Of a DNA stretch of 64,000 nucleotides, positions 1-8,140 are shown one piece after another. The DNA is from Rubidibacter lacunae KORDI 51-2 (lineage in GTDB: Bacteria; Cyanobacteriota; Cyanobacteriia; Cyanobacteriales; Rubidibacteraceae), in assembly GCF_000473895.1 (NCBI RefSeq), contig NZ_ASSJ01000017.1:1-64000 (forward strand). Reading direction: 5' to 3'. Under the pieces are notes generated by a model. That model worked only from the letters and a program-made list of their open reading frames with translations. It was not told the DNA's origin and did no database searches. Made by a program: the position numbers and the translations under genes. How positions within the stretch are numbered: the stretch's first letter is position 1; each line of letters begins with the position of its first letter.

Positions 1-40
1 CGCGGGGCTTCCCGTCTAAAAGCTAAACTAATAGAATAAA

Positions 41-808
41 TTGATAATCTCTTCCTCCTCCGCACGGAATTGCTGGATCAAAGCCATTACGGTTAGACCC
101 AACGCCCGCTTGCGGCTCTTTTGCTTGCACTATGCTGGCGGCAATGCCTTTGTCTTTCGCAGCTGGGCCAATCAGGTGCTCGATGGGGTAGATGTGTATG
201 CCATTGAACTTCCAGGTCATGGTACGCGACTAGCCGAACCACCCTACGATCGCATGGAACGTCTCATCCAAGATCTCAAGGCGGCACTGATGCCCCATTC
301 AAATCAGCCCTTCGCCTTCTTTGGTCACAGCATGGGATCGCTAATCAGCTATGAGTTGGCCCAGGCACTCAGGGAGGAGAATTTGTGCCCGCTACATCTG
401 TTTGTGTCGGGCCATCGCGCCCCTCACATTCCCGATGCTGAGCCTCCCATTCACGCCTTGCCGACAGCCGATTTCCTCAATGCCTTACGTCGTTACAACG
501 GCACCCCAGAAGCCATTCTGCAAAACACTGAGCTAATGGAGCTCCTGCTGCCCACGCTGCGGGCTGATTTTGCGCTGCTGGAAGCCTATCAGTATCAGCC
601 TCGTCTTCCCTTGGACTGCCCCATTACAGCATTTGGCGGTGCAAAAGACTGGAAAGCCTCCGCAGAAGAGATTAACGCTTGGCGCAGCCATACCCAATCC
701 AATTTTTCCTGCTATCAGTTTCCCGGCGATCATTTTTTCATCCATTCCGCTCAGTCCTCGCTGCTGCGGGTACTCAACGCCGCGTTACAATACCCGGTCA
801 AGGTATAA
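41..808 (+). CDS. Type II thioesterase (GrsT-like alpha/beta hydrolase)
   Basis: Stand-alone thioesterase of the kind that clears mis-primed or stalled acyl chains from carrier proteins of non-ribosomal peptide or polyketide assembly lines. The N-terminal LFCLHYAGG motif, the nucleophile elbow GHSMGS with Ser about residue 97, and the C-terminal GDHFFIH with the catalytic His near residue 231 are all visible. Its 255 aa fit the family. The only start seen after the in-frame stop at 17-19 is TTG at 41; a shorter start at a later TTG is possible. It opens a block with a PchR-like regulator and an MFS exporter, which suggests siderophore assembly (inference). The synthetase itself is not in the window and may lie to the left. 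Confidence 0.88.
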   Translation: MIISSSSARNCWIKAITVRPNARLRLFCLHYAGGNAFVFRSWANQVLDGVDVYAIELPGHGTRLAEPPYDRMERLIQDLKAALMPHSNQPFAFFGHSMGSLISYELAQALREENLCPLHLFVSGHRAPHIPDAEPPIHALPTADFLNALRRYNGTPEAILQNTELMELLLPTLRADFALLEAYQYQPRLPLDCPITAFGGAKDWKASAEEINAWRSHTQSNFSCYQFPGDHFFIHSAQSSLLRVLNAALQYPVKV

Positions 809-1007
809 CAACATCTCAAATAACTAGCATGTATAGCGCTCAGCGCTTAGTAAAACTAATCTTTTTGGGACAGCTACACTCCGCACGGCTTTCCCAGAAA
901 GATATGTCCTGAGCTACGGGCGTAGTGCCAGAGCCATACCAGTTCATAACCGCCGCCTATTCAAACAGATTGGTTGATCTTTACAACAAACTAGTGTAAA
1001 ACTTGAT

Positions 1008-1026
1008 CTTAATGAGAATTAATTTC
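1008..1026 (+). promoter_or_regulatory. Fur-box-like site before the AraC regulator
   Basis: An AT-rich imperfect palindrome with core AATGAGAATTAATTT. Aligned by eye it matches 13 of 19 positions of the enterobacterial Fur consensus. It ends 22 bp before the ATG of the AraC/PchR-type gene, a plausible place for iron-dependent repression. By-eye prediction only. Confidence 0.4.
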
Positions 1027-1048
1027 AACTAAGACAAGCGCGTTTGTA

Positions 1049-2116
1049 ATGACAATGGGAATTTCTTCGGCCTGTGACACGTATACGCTGACCTCAACAG
1101 AACTGAATGAGCTACTCGAACAGGCCCAACAACAGGGTGAACCAATCTTTCGGCAAATGGAGCTGGGCACGCAGATCAATCTGCCCAAAGCGCTCGGGAA
1201 AGGGTGCGATCGCATTATCAACTTGCGGGGGGGATTAACGCTTCATCTTCGCCATGCTACTCTTCATCAGACCATCCGCGTGGAGCAGCAGCATGCGGCT
1301 GATTTTCCCTTAACGGCAAAGTTTTATTTGTCGGGATCGTCCAAAGTTCTAACTCAAGGCGTTCCAGGCATTCGCTCTGAGTGTGAAGAACAAGCCGATG
1401 TCCACTATCTCTACTACCTACCGGATTTGATTGAAGTCGAAGAATGGCAGGCTCAAGAGCCAATAAAAATCGTCATGATTTATGCAGAAACAGACTATTT
1501 TCAGTCGTTTCAGTGGACGGATGGCACTCTGCCAGAACCGCTACAGTACCTCATGCAAGTGCAGTCTCAGCCAGTTACTGACCTCCGGTTTCACCAAACC
1601 CTGGGTAAAGTCACCACCGCGATGCATCAGGTGCTCCAGCAAATTCTTCATTGTCCGTATCAGGGCATGATAGAGCAGCTTTATCTGGAGAGCAAAGCGC
1701 TGGAACTGTTAGCCCTACAGTTTGCCCATTGGCAAGCGGATGGAGTCGTTTCTGAACACAAGCTGTCTGGAGAGGTGCTATTGCGCTCAGAAGATCTGGG
1801 GCGGCTTCATGATGCCAAAGAAATTCTAATTGAACGGTCAGTTGAACCCCCATCACTCGTGGAATTAGCTCGTCAGGTAGGGCTGAACGATCGCAAGCTC
1901 AAACAGGGCTTCCGTAAACTGTTTGGCACAACTGTTTTTGGGTACCTGCAAGACTACCGGATGCAGCAGGCCAAGCAGCTACTGCATGACTCAGACTTAT
2001 CGATTGCTTCGGTTGCAACAACTGTCGGCTACAAAAATCCAGAGGCTTTCAGTACGGCCTTCCGGCGAAAATTTCACATCAGCCCAAAAGGATATCAGTT
2101 AAGTCAACGAAATTAA
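1049..2116 (+). CDS. AraC family regulator, PchR-like
   Basis: Transcription factor of 355 aa with a C-terminal AraC double helix-turn-helix (about residues 255-352; ELARQVGLNDRKLKQGFRKL and the second helix pair SIASVATTVGYKNPEAFSTAFRR are readable in the translation) behind a long N-terminal sensing region. The layout and the phrase GLNDRKLKQGFRKLFGT are typical of PchR-type activators of siderophore synthesis and uptake. ATG start at 1049. It stands alone between the thioesterase and the ketoacyl synthase fragment, all on the same strand. The Fur-like site just upstream fits control by iron (inference). The ligand is unknown. Confidence 0.88.
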   Translation: MTMGISSACDTYTLTSTELNELLEQAQQQGEPIFRQMELGTQINLPKALGKGCDRIINLRGGLTLHLRHATLHQTIRVEQQHAADFPLTAKFYLSGSSKVLTQGVPGIRSECEEQADVHYLYYLPDLIEVEEWQAQEPIKIVMIYAETDYFQSFQWTDGTLPEPLQYLMQVQSQPVTDLRFHQTLGKVTTAMHQVLQQILHCPYQGMIEQLYLESKALELLALQFAHWQADGVVSEHKLSGEVLLRSEDLGRLHDAKEILIERSVEPPSLVELARQVGLNDRKLKQGFRKLFGTTVFGYLQDYRMQQAKQLLHDSDLSIASVATTVGYKNPEAFSTAFRRKFHISPKGYQLSQRN

Positions 2117-2385
2117 ATGCACGGTTAAAGGTGCAAGCTCAGTATCTTCGTAGAAAGTCCGGTTGACAAAGGGAAAAGTCCGGCTTGCAAAGAAAAGCTA
2201 GGCGTTTGTCCCCTATGATTTGGAAAGAAGTATTTGAGAATTACTCTTATTTGCTTTGCTGTCGCCGAAAAGTTTGAGGGAGTTGCTTTTTTCGTTATAG
2301 GGCTAGCTACAGGTGAAACTCCCCACGGCTGGTTCCTTTTGAGCCACATGATGCTCATTTCGTTGCCCTACGTTGGAGTCGTCGC

Positions 2386-3135
2386 ATGACGAATCAAGCT
2401 ATTGGCATTTGTTCCCTTGCTGTGAGTTTTCCGAGTGTAATCCACACTCCAGAAGCTTGGGGTGAGACGTTTCCTGAGCTGGCAGCTCAGTCCCAGGCAA
2501 GAGTCCGGTTGCCGAGAAAACCTCAACCTGGCATTGCTCAGGATTCTGAGTATCAGGACGCTGAACCGGACTGGGCAATTTGGTCGCAGGAAGTGGCACC
2601 TTATCTAAGCGATCCGTTTCGGGGCAATGTCGAGCGATGCAGGTTGGCTGCGCAGGAGTCGCCGCGAGCGATTGAATGTCGGGCTGCCCAGGATGCAATG
2701 GTGGCGGCAGGTCTTCAGCCTGATGATATTGAGTTGGTAATTGCCAGTACGCTTTTCTCAGAATCGATGGGCGTGGGTAATGCCTCCAGCCTAGCTCGGC
2801 AATTGGGGTTGCGCTGTCCCGCCTGGACGTTGGAATCGGCCTGCTCCAGTGCATTGGTCACCCTGCAAGCGGCGCGATCGCTAGCGCAGGCTGGCGAGTA
2901 TCGCACTGTGCTCTTCATCGTTTCCCACTTTGGATCGCGAGCCGTAGATCCGGCTGATACCCTCTCGTGGGCAATGGGAGATGGTGCAGGAGCGTTCATC
3001 GTTAGGGTACAGCCCGATCGGCAGGGAGTTCTCGCCACCCATGTGATGAGTACCACTGATACCTGTGGCGCCTATACCTATGAATTTATTGCCGACGATC
3101 GGGGAGTGAGATGTGTCAGTCAGCCAAGACCGTAG
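2386..3135 (+). pseudogene. 3-oxoacyl-ACP synthase III-like, C-terminally truncated
   Basis: Thiolase-fold condensing enzyme related to FabH and to the KAS III-like enzymes of secondary metabolism. The N-terminal half is good: residues 115-170 hold the nucleophile motif TLESACSSALVTL with Cys about residue 153, followed by SWAMGDGAGAFIV. The reading frame stops at residue 249, while the family usually has about 320-350 residues. The catalytic His and Asn regions of the C-terminal half are therefore absent. Its last codons overlap the GTG of the next frame at 3113. The simplest explanation is a deletion that removed the 3' part of this gene. It probably belonged to the same pathway as the thioesterase. 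It could retain a non-catalytic role, but loss of two of the three catalytic residues argues for a dead enzyme. Confidence 0.75.
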
Positions 3136-3906
3136 CTATCCTGACCGTGACTATTCTGTTGCCGAATACACGCGCGTCTTGCTTTTTCAGCGCCCAGCTC
3201 CGTTCTTTGCCCAGTTCGACAAACAGGAATTTCTCCTTCCGTTTGTGCAACTTCCCCATTTGGTGCAAACCGTTCTCACCCAACCCACCGATCTGCAAAT
3301 CTTCGACTGCTACAAACAGCCGACTTCGCCGACCCGCGATCTCTTTATTTGCACCCACGGCAACGTCGATGTAGCCTGCGCCCGCTTTGGCACACCAGTC
3401 TATTACGCACTTCGAAAATATTGCGAGAGGATCGAAGACGAAGGGAAATCTTCGCCAAAATCCAAAATCCAAAATCGCTTCGCGTCTGGCGCTGTTCTCA
3501 CTTTGGCGGACATCAGTTTGTGCCAACTCTAGTTGATCTGCCCACCGGACAAATTTGGGGACGTTTGGAGACGGAGGTGCTCGACACGCTGATACAGCGG
3601 CATCGTCCCGTTACGGAATTGCGGCAATTTTATCGGGGTTGGTCAGGTCTGCCTCAGTATGCCCAAATTGTGGAACGGGAAGTCTGGATGCAGCAGGGAT
3701 GGGACTGGTTGACCTACAACAAATCAGGGCGCATCCTGGCTCAAGATACTGACCATGAACAGTGGGATGCGGACTGGGCCGACGTGCGCCTAGAGTTTGC
3801 CGCGCCGGATGGCTGCGTTCAAGGGGCGTATGAGGCCAGGGTGGAAGCGAGTGGTTTGGTCATGACTGTCTGGAATTCCGGCGAGGAGCCAGAAGCGGTA
3901 AAGTAG
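3113..3906 (+). pseudogene. Sucrase/ferredoxin-like protein, frameshifted at a 7-bp repeat
   Basis: Thioredoxin-fold [2Fe-2S] protein of the sucrase/ferredoxin-like family, often found beside siderophore genes. The first frame (GTG at 3113 to 3532) gives RDLFICTHGNVDVACARFGTPVYY; the second (to 3906) gives WRCSHFGGHQFVPTLVDLPTG. Together they hold the family's Cys and His motifs in order. The switch lies at three copies of CCAAAAT (3455-3475). Removing two copies joins the frames and gives KSSPKSLRVWRCSHFGG, a natural continuation. The N-terminal segment normal for the family, with its first cysteine motif, seems to be missing, perhaps lost in the same deletion that truncated the synthase upstream. 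It is likely inactive as it stands, unless repeat number varies. Confidence 0.75.
3455..3475 (+). repeat. Heptanucleotide tandem repeat (CCAAAAT)x3
   Basis: Three perfect 7-bp units inside the sucrase/ferredoxin-like gene. With three units the gene is out of frame; with one or four units it would be in frame. The unit resembles the short CAAAATC repeats often seen between cyanobacterial genes. Confidence 0.9.
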
Positions 3907-3957
3907 TACCGCGTCAATCAGTTAATTCGTGTTGCCTAGCAATTTGTTGAGTCTAGC

Positions 3958-5310
3958 GTGCGTACGTTCATCTTTCTCTGGCTAGGACAACTTGCCTCTT
4001 CAGTTGGCAGCAGCATGACCTATTTTGCGCTCAACCTTTGGGTATGGCAGCAAACTCAGTCCGCAACGGCGATCGCCCTCATCCTAGTCTTTTATCAACT
4101 ACCTCAAATTGCGATCTCACCTCTGTCTGGTCTGCTGGCCGATCGCGTTTCCCGTAAACGCCTGCTGATACTTAGCGATACAGCATCTGCTTGCTGCACC
4201 GTTGCCGTGGGCATACTGGCCGCTCTCCAAATCCTGCAGCTTTGGCATGTGTATTTGATTGCAGCAGTTGTAGGCAGCTTTGGCAATATTCAAGCCCTCA
4301 CCTATTCAACTCTGATTCCCCTGATTGTGCCCAAACAACACCATACCAGAGCCAGCAGTATGGGGACGATGGTGGGTTATGGAGCCAATATTTTTTCTCC
4401 GGCTCTGGCGGGACTCCTGTATCCGCAGATTGGACTGCTGGGAATTACCTTGATTGACATGAGTACGTTTGCGATCGCAATGTTGACGCTGTTGATAACC
4501 CCCATTCCCGCGATTGTGAACCGTTATCAGGACACGCAAAAGCAACAATTTACACTGCAAACGACTCCTCAAAAAATCGAGAACGTGGAAGAAACAAAAC
4601 GGAACATCTGGCATGAGGTGACGTTTGGGTTTCGCTACATTGCCTCGCAGCCCAGCTTATTAGCGATGGTCGTCGCTATGTCTGTCTTTGCGTTTCTCCA
4701 CCAAGTCAGTGAAACCCTCTGTCAGCCGATGATTTTGGCTCGTACAGGTGGCGACACGCAGATCTTAGGCTTAGTCGTAGCTGTATCGGGGCTGGGGGGA
4801 GTAGTTGGGGCAATTGCCCTCAGTATTTGGGGTGGGTTTCGGCGGCGATTAGCTGGCATATTGGCGGGATTTATAGGAACTGGTTTCAGTTACCTCATGT
4901 TGGGACTTGGACGTTTGTCTGGACTCTGGGCAACGGCTCGGTTTGGGTCATCGTTTCACAATCCACTGGTTATGAGTTCTTACATGGCCGTCTGGTACGC
5001 TAAAGTCGCACCAAAGTACCAAGGTCGCGTTTTCGCGGCTGACTATCTAGTGGGAATTGTGATTGAATCTACTGCCGGTTTGAGTGCAGGGTTATTAGCC
5101 GATCGTATACTCGAACCTGCCCTTCAGTCTGGGGGCTGGCTGGCTGTATATCTGGGAGGATGGATTGGCACAGGCCCCGGCAGTGGCATGGCGTTGTTAA
5201 TCACGATGAGCGCGATGGGCATGGTACTGATTGGCATCATGGGATTCACGGTTCGGCAATTACGGGAGGCCGAAACCCTCATCGTTGACCATGACTCGAT
5301 TGGAAGGTAG
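3958..5310 (+). CDS. MFS exporter, EntS-like (MFS_3)
   Basis: Twelve-helix major facilitator of 450 aa in the inner membrane. The N-terminal RTFIFLWLGQLASSVGSSM, the loop-2 motif GLLADRVSRKRLL (about residues 57-70) and a long charged central loop (residues 185-215) place it with the MFS_3/EntS type exporters, several of which secrete siderophores. GTG at 3958 is the only reasonable start and has a sensible hydrophobic beginning. It is the last intact gene of the thioesterase/regulator block on the same strand, 51 bp after the sucrase/ferredoxin-like gene. Siderophore export is inferred from context and not shown by the sequence. Drug efflux is the alternative. Confidence 0.85.
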   Translation: MRTFIFLWLGQLASSVGSSMTYFALNLWVWQQTQSATAIALILVFYQLPQIAISPLSGLLADRVSRKRLLILSDTASACCTVAVGILAALQILQLWHVYLIAAVVGSFGNIQALTYSTLIPLIVPKQHHTRASSMGTMVGYGANIFSPALAGLLYPQIGLLGITLIDMSTFAIAMLTLLITPIPAIVNRYQDTQKQQFTLQTTPQKIENVEETKRNIWHEVTFGFRYIASQPSLLAMVVAMSVFAFLHQVSETLCQPMILARTGGDTQILGLVVAVSGLGGVVGAIALSIWGGFRRRLAGILAGFIGTGFSYLMLGLGRLSGLWATARFGSSFHNPLVMSSYMAVWYAKVAPKYQGRVFAADYLVGIVIESTAGLSAGLLADRILEPALQSGGWLAVYLGGWIGTGPGSGMALLITMSAMGMVLIGIMGFTVRQLREAETLIVDHDSIGR

Positions 5311-5407
5311 CAACATTGCTACTAATTAATTCCTGATATATCTTCTCCTGGTAATGCTGGAAGGTTGATGACTTCCGCTTCTTACAGCATAGTACAGCCT
5401 TTATGTG

Positions 5408-5629
5408 AGCCTCTTGAATAAGAAGATGAATAACCAAAGTATTGCCAGCGTTCGCGTTGAAGTTGAACACCACATCGGTGGCATTTAGCGATGTCAGATT
5501 TTGGTGCAGCCATTTTGCAATTGGCGCGACCATTACGTCGATGAGGTGATGGAAACGGCCTGCGGCTTACACAATTTCCGCTTGACTTATCGGAAAACGC
5601 AAGGTGATGCTTTAAGCCAAGCTGCTTAG
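5408..5629 (+). pseudogene. IS5-type transposase relic (C-terminal pieces)
   Basis: Two fragments in different frames. 5408-5488 reads NNQSIASVRVEVEHHIGGI and a stop; this is the RVxVEH motif with the catalytic Glu of IS5-type DDE transposases. About 5527-5629 reads ETACGLHNFRLTYR, the family's C-terminal helix. The segment between them has been lost. No intact copy is in the window. Confidence 0.65.
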
Positions 5630-5674
5630 TTTCCAAAGAATTGGGAGAGATGCTGACTCACAACAATCTCTTCT

Positions 5675-5929
5675 CTATTTCCGATAAAGTCTAATAGATT
5701 TTTCAAGCTCATCAATCTTATCCAAGTTGTGTTTCTCGATTAGTTTCTGCTGTTCAGGTTGCGACAACCACAACTCCAATGCCTCATTGAACAGTTCAGA
5801 AATACTGGTATTTCTGAGCGCGGCCAAGGTTTTTACCAGTGTTGCCAATTCTTCATCAGTGAACGCTCTAAATTCTGGTTTCCTTTTCGCACTCATTCTA
5901 GACTCAGCTTTAACGTTTCTTTCTCTCAC
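5675..5929 (-). CDS. Small protein, possible ribbon-helix-helix
   Basis: Frame of 84 aa; an internal Met at residue 12 (MSAKRKPEFRAFTDEEL) may be the true start, giving 73 aa. The sequence is charged and helical, with ALRNTSISELFNEALELWL resembling the helix-turn-helix part of ribbon-helix-helix DNA-binding proteins such as antitoxins. No toxin partner is recognisable next to it. It lies in the IS-rich tail of the accessory block, next to two small forward ORFs. Function unknown; antitoxin-like regulator is the best guess. Confidence 0.45.
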   Translation of the reverse strand: MRERNVKAESRMSAKRKPEFRAFTDEELATLVKTLAALRNTSISELFNEALELWLSQPEQQKLIEKHNLDKIDELEKSIRLYRK

Positions 5930-5983
5930 ATTGTCTTATACGGCAGATCTATTATGTGGCAATGTGGCGTTTTCGGTGCGACT

Positions 5984-6154
5984 ATGATTTCCCTCACTCC
6001 AGATGAGGTTGCTCTCATCAAATCTGTTCTGATCGCTCTTAGAGGTATTAAAGTTCGTGTTATTGATCGGGCGTTGCTCATTCTCAGCAAGAACGACAGT
6101 TCTTGTAGTTCAACTTTTGAACCTAGATCGCCTAAATCCACTGATGAGGTGTAG
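5984..6154 (+). CDS. Small hypothetical protein (56 aa)
   Basis: ATG at 5984 starts a short reading frame, MISLTPDEVALIKSVLIALR..., ending at 6154, two bases before the ATG of the next small gene, so the two could be co-translated. The N-terminal half is amphipathic and helical; the C-terminal third is Ser/Pro rich. No family recognised. It sits in the low-GC end of the accessory block. Confidence 0.4.
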   Translation: MISLTPDEVALIKSVLIALRGIKVRVIDRALLILSKNDSSCSSTFEPRSPKSTDEV

Positions 6155-6156
6155 TA

Positions 6157-6363
6157 ATGCTTGTTATGAATGATGCTCAAGCACTCGTAATTGAAGACCT
6201 GCTAACGAAGATGCTGGTTAACGATCCCTACTCTGTTGCTGAACTGGAAGAAGCGATTACCTGGTTTCAGCGCGATCGCGATCGTGTTTCTTGTCCATTT
6301 GAACAGGTATGGAGCCGGAATTTAGCTCGGGAAATTGTTCGAGAGCTACGCGAACAAGGTTAA
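6157..6363 (+). CDS. Small hypothetical protein (68 aa)
   Basis: ATG at 6157, immediately after the preceding small gene. The 68-residue product is acidic and helical (LVIEDLLTKMLVNDPYSV, then LAREIVRELREQG at the C-terminus). No membrane segment or recognisable motif. The tight spacing to 5984-6154 suggests a two-gene unit. Short acidic proteins like this occur widely in cyanobacterial accessory DNA. Function unknown. Confidence 0.5.
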   Translation: MLVMNDAQALVIEDLLTKMLVNDPYSVAELEEAITWFQRDRDRVSCPFEQVWSRNLAREIVRELREQG

Positions 6364-6808
6364 GCAATTTAGATCGGTCTTGAACAAAAGCATTTTACCT
6401 TAAGGCGCATCTTATGTAAGACAATATAATACAGATGCAATGCAAGGGTGGTCGTAAAGTCGTAGTGCTAACCAGAGCAATGGATAGTACCTAGAAGGTT
6501 TCGATATGCCAAATCTTGTAAATTTTGATAAACATGCTCATAGGTAGTAGTTGTAGCTTTGCCGTCAGCAAAGATGGCAAAGCTACTAAATTTTGCTGTG
6601 ATGACACGATTTCCTTCTAAGCTGAACATCAGACTGGAAGACCAATTAGCGCTTTCAGATAAAGAAACTTGTTCAAGAAATATTGCTCCAAACTCAAACG
6701 TAAAATAAATTCAGTCATTATCAGTCTGGTATGGGCATGAATTGAGTATGAAGTTTGACGAGCTATGTTGAAAGCCGTTATCAAATAAGAGATTCAAAGC
6801 TGAGACTC
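6364..6808. other. Gene-free AT-rich stretch
   Basis: No supported gene. A 35-codon frame at 6601-6708 has no recognisable relatives. The stretch ends at the tRNA-Pro fragment. Confidence 0.5.
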
Positions 6809-6855
6809 TCACCTTGGGGTGGTGGGGGTCGTGGGTTCAAATCCTGCCGCTCCGA
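6809..6855 (+). pseudogene. 3' half of tRNA-Pro(GGG), probable integration scar
   Basis: The 47 bases match the 3' part of a tRNA from anticodon stem to discriminator. Anticodon stem TCACC/GGTGG is 6809-6813 with 6821-6825, its loop TTGGGGT (6814-6820) has anticodon GGG, the variable loop is GGGTC, the T arm is GTGGG-TTCAAAT-CCTGC (6831-6847), then acceptor CGCTCCG and discriminator A. The 5' partner CGGAGCG and a D arm are missing from the upstream sequence. Such a piece is what remains at the far end of an element integrated in the 3' half of a tRNA gene. Confidence 0.8.
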
Positions 6856-6879
6856 TTGAGATTAAAGATCGCATGAAAA

Positions 6880-6916
6880 AGCCGCCAGCCATTTTTTTGC
6901 CAGCGGCTGTTTTTTA
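6880..6916 (+). terminator. Rho-independent terminator after the tRNA-Pro fragment
   Basis: AGCCGC (6880-6885) pairs with GCGGCT (6903-6908) around a T-rich loop and is followed by six T. A run of five A before the stem makes it potentially bidirectional. It is probably the original tRNA-Pro terminator, and could also end ribE transcripts from the right. Confidence 0.7.
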
Positions 6917-7045
6917 AGCAGCATTTTTTAAAAGTGTTGTCTTGATGCCATGGTTATGGTGACAGGCGGCACGTAGTTTGGCAACGAGTTAATGCCGGCC
7001 GGCGAGACTGCACGACGGCAACGCGCCGATCGGGCGCGCAGTTGT

Positions 7046-7735
7046 TTAGACGTATCCATGTTCGGATAGAAATGCTAGTTCGACTCCATCAGCATCAGCC
7101 GCCGCGTCCGGCACGCGGCCATGGAGCAAGCGTTCGACGTACTTGCCGAGGATATCGGCTTCTAGGTTGACCCAGCTGCCGATTGCCAATCCTGCCAAGT
7201 TTGTGTCGGCGTAGGTTACGGGAATGACAGCCGAGGAAAACCAGCTCCCGTCCGGGGCGCAGTCGGCAACGGTGAGGCTGATGCCGTTAACAGCAATACT
7301 GCCTTTCGGCAAAATATAGCGCGCGAGCCTCGAGTGCCATAGCTCTTGTCGATCTGGTAGTGCGGCGAAGGTCATCTCCCAGGCACGATTGCGCTGCAGC
7401 GACTCGACCAACTGCCCGAGGGCATCCACGTGCCCGGTGACAAAGTGCCCGCCTAGTTTGCCACCCGCTCGTAACGACGGCTCCAGGTTGACGCTGGCGG
7501 CCGCGCGATCGCGGTGGCCCAAATTCGTGCGTGCCAGGGTTTCCGAGGATGCCGTTGCCACAAACCCGTCAGGCAGCAACTCCTCTACGGTCAAACAAAC
7601 GCCGTCAACGGCAACACTATCGCCAAGTTCCAGGTCTTGGAGAATGTCAGATTCAGCGGACGATAATAACACGGCATAGCGTCCGAGCCCCTGCGGGCGC
7701 AGCTGTCCCTGCGCGCGGATCAATCCGGTAAACAT
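7046..7735 (-). CDS. ribE: Riboflavin synthase, alpha subunit
   Basis: Converts two molecules of 6,7-dimethyl-8-ribityllumazine into riboflavin and a pyrimidine, the last step of riboflavin synthesis; cytosolic trimer. The start MFTGLIRAQG is the classic N-terminus. Two tandem lumazine-binding barrels are seen (about 1-97 and 98-200), each with the GD(S/I)VxVxGxxLTV-type segment (GDSVAVDGVCLTV and GSIAVNGISLTV) and with GGHFVTGHVD between them. The 229 aa are slightly longer than the usual 210-220 because of a C-terminal extension. It is monocistronic, transcribed toward the tRNA-Pro fragment, and is the first clearly core gene to the right of the presumed island boundary. Confidence 0.95.
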   Translation of the reverse strand: MFTGLIRAQGQLRPQGLGRYAVLLSSAESDILQDLELGDSVAVDGVCLTVEELLPDGFVATASSETLARTNLGHRDRAAASVNLEPSLRAGGKLGGHFVTGHVDALGQLVESLQRNRAWEMTFAALPDRQELWHSRLARYILPKGSIAVNGISLTVADCAPDGSWFSSAVIPVTYADTNLAGLAIGSWVNLEADILGKYVERLLHGRVPDAAADADGVELAFLSEHGYV

Positions 7736-8140
7736 CTGCTGAGGAATGAGGGAGTTAGCTAGATAGCGTCACGGCCGAATGGCTAGCAATCCGGTACGGT
7801 TAGATGGGCATTTGAGCCGTCAGTCGCTAACAGTGTTTGCTCCAGGCTAGCACTACCGTAAGGGGTCCGTTGCAGCGCGATCTCGGTGAATTTTCTTTAT
7901 AAAGACGAACGGCAAAAAAATTTATACTGAAGCATACTTGGATAGGAGAGATGCCCAATCGCCACCTGCGGTCGTCCGCTGCCATCTACTTACTCGCGTC
8001 TGCCCGAAGTATCCATGAGAACGCGAGTCTGGCAACGCCATTCTAGTCTTCTCCAGGCTGGTGCTCGTGCAGCCGATCGTTTCTGGTAGACTCGAGCGGG
8101 CCGGGATTACAAAGACGTCGACTTACCCCGAGGCTCAGTC
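7736..8140. other. 405-bp intergenic region between divergent genes
   Basis: No ORF or RNA recognised. It should hold the promoters of ribE (left) and the nuclease gene (right); an AT-rich tract at 7900-7935 is the only candidate promoter region noticed. Confidence 0.4.

Noticed and set aside
6601-6708. 35-codon ORF next to the tRNA-Pro fragment
   Set aside because: Too short, no relatives recognised, no clear ribosome-binding site.
6782-6855. Complete tRNA at the tRNA-Pro fragment
   Set aside because: The 5' acceptor CGGAGCG and the D arm are absent; only the 3' half fits.
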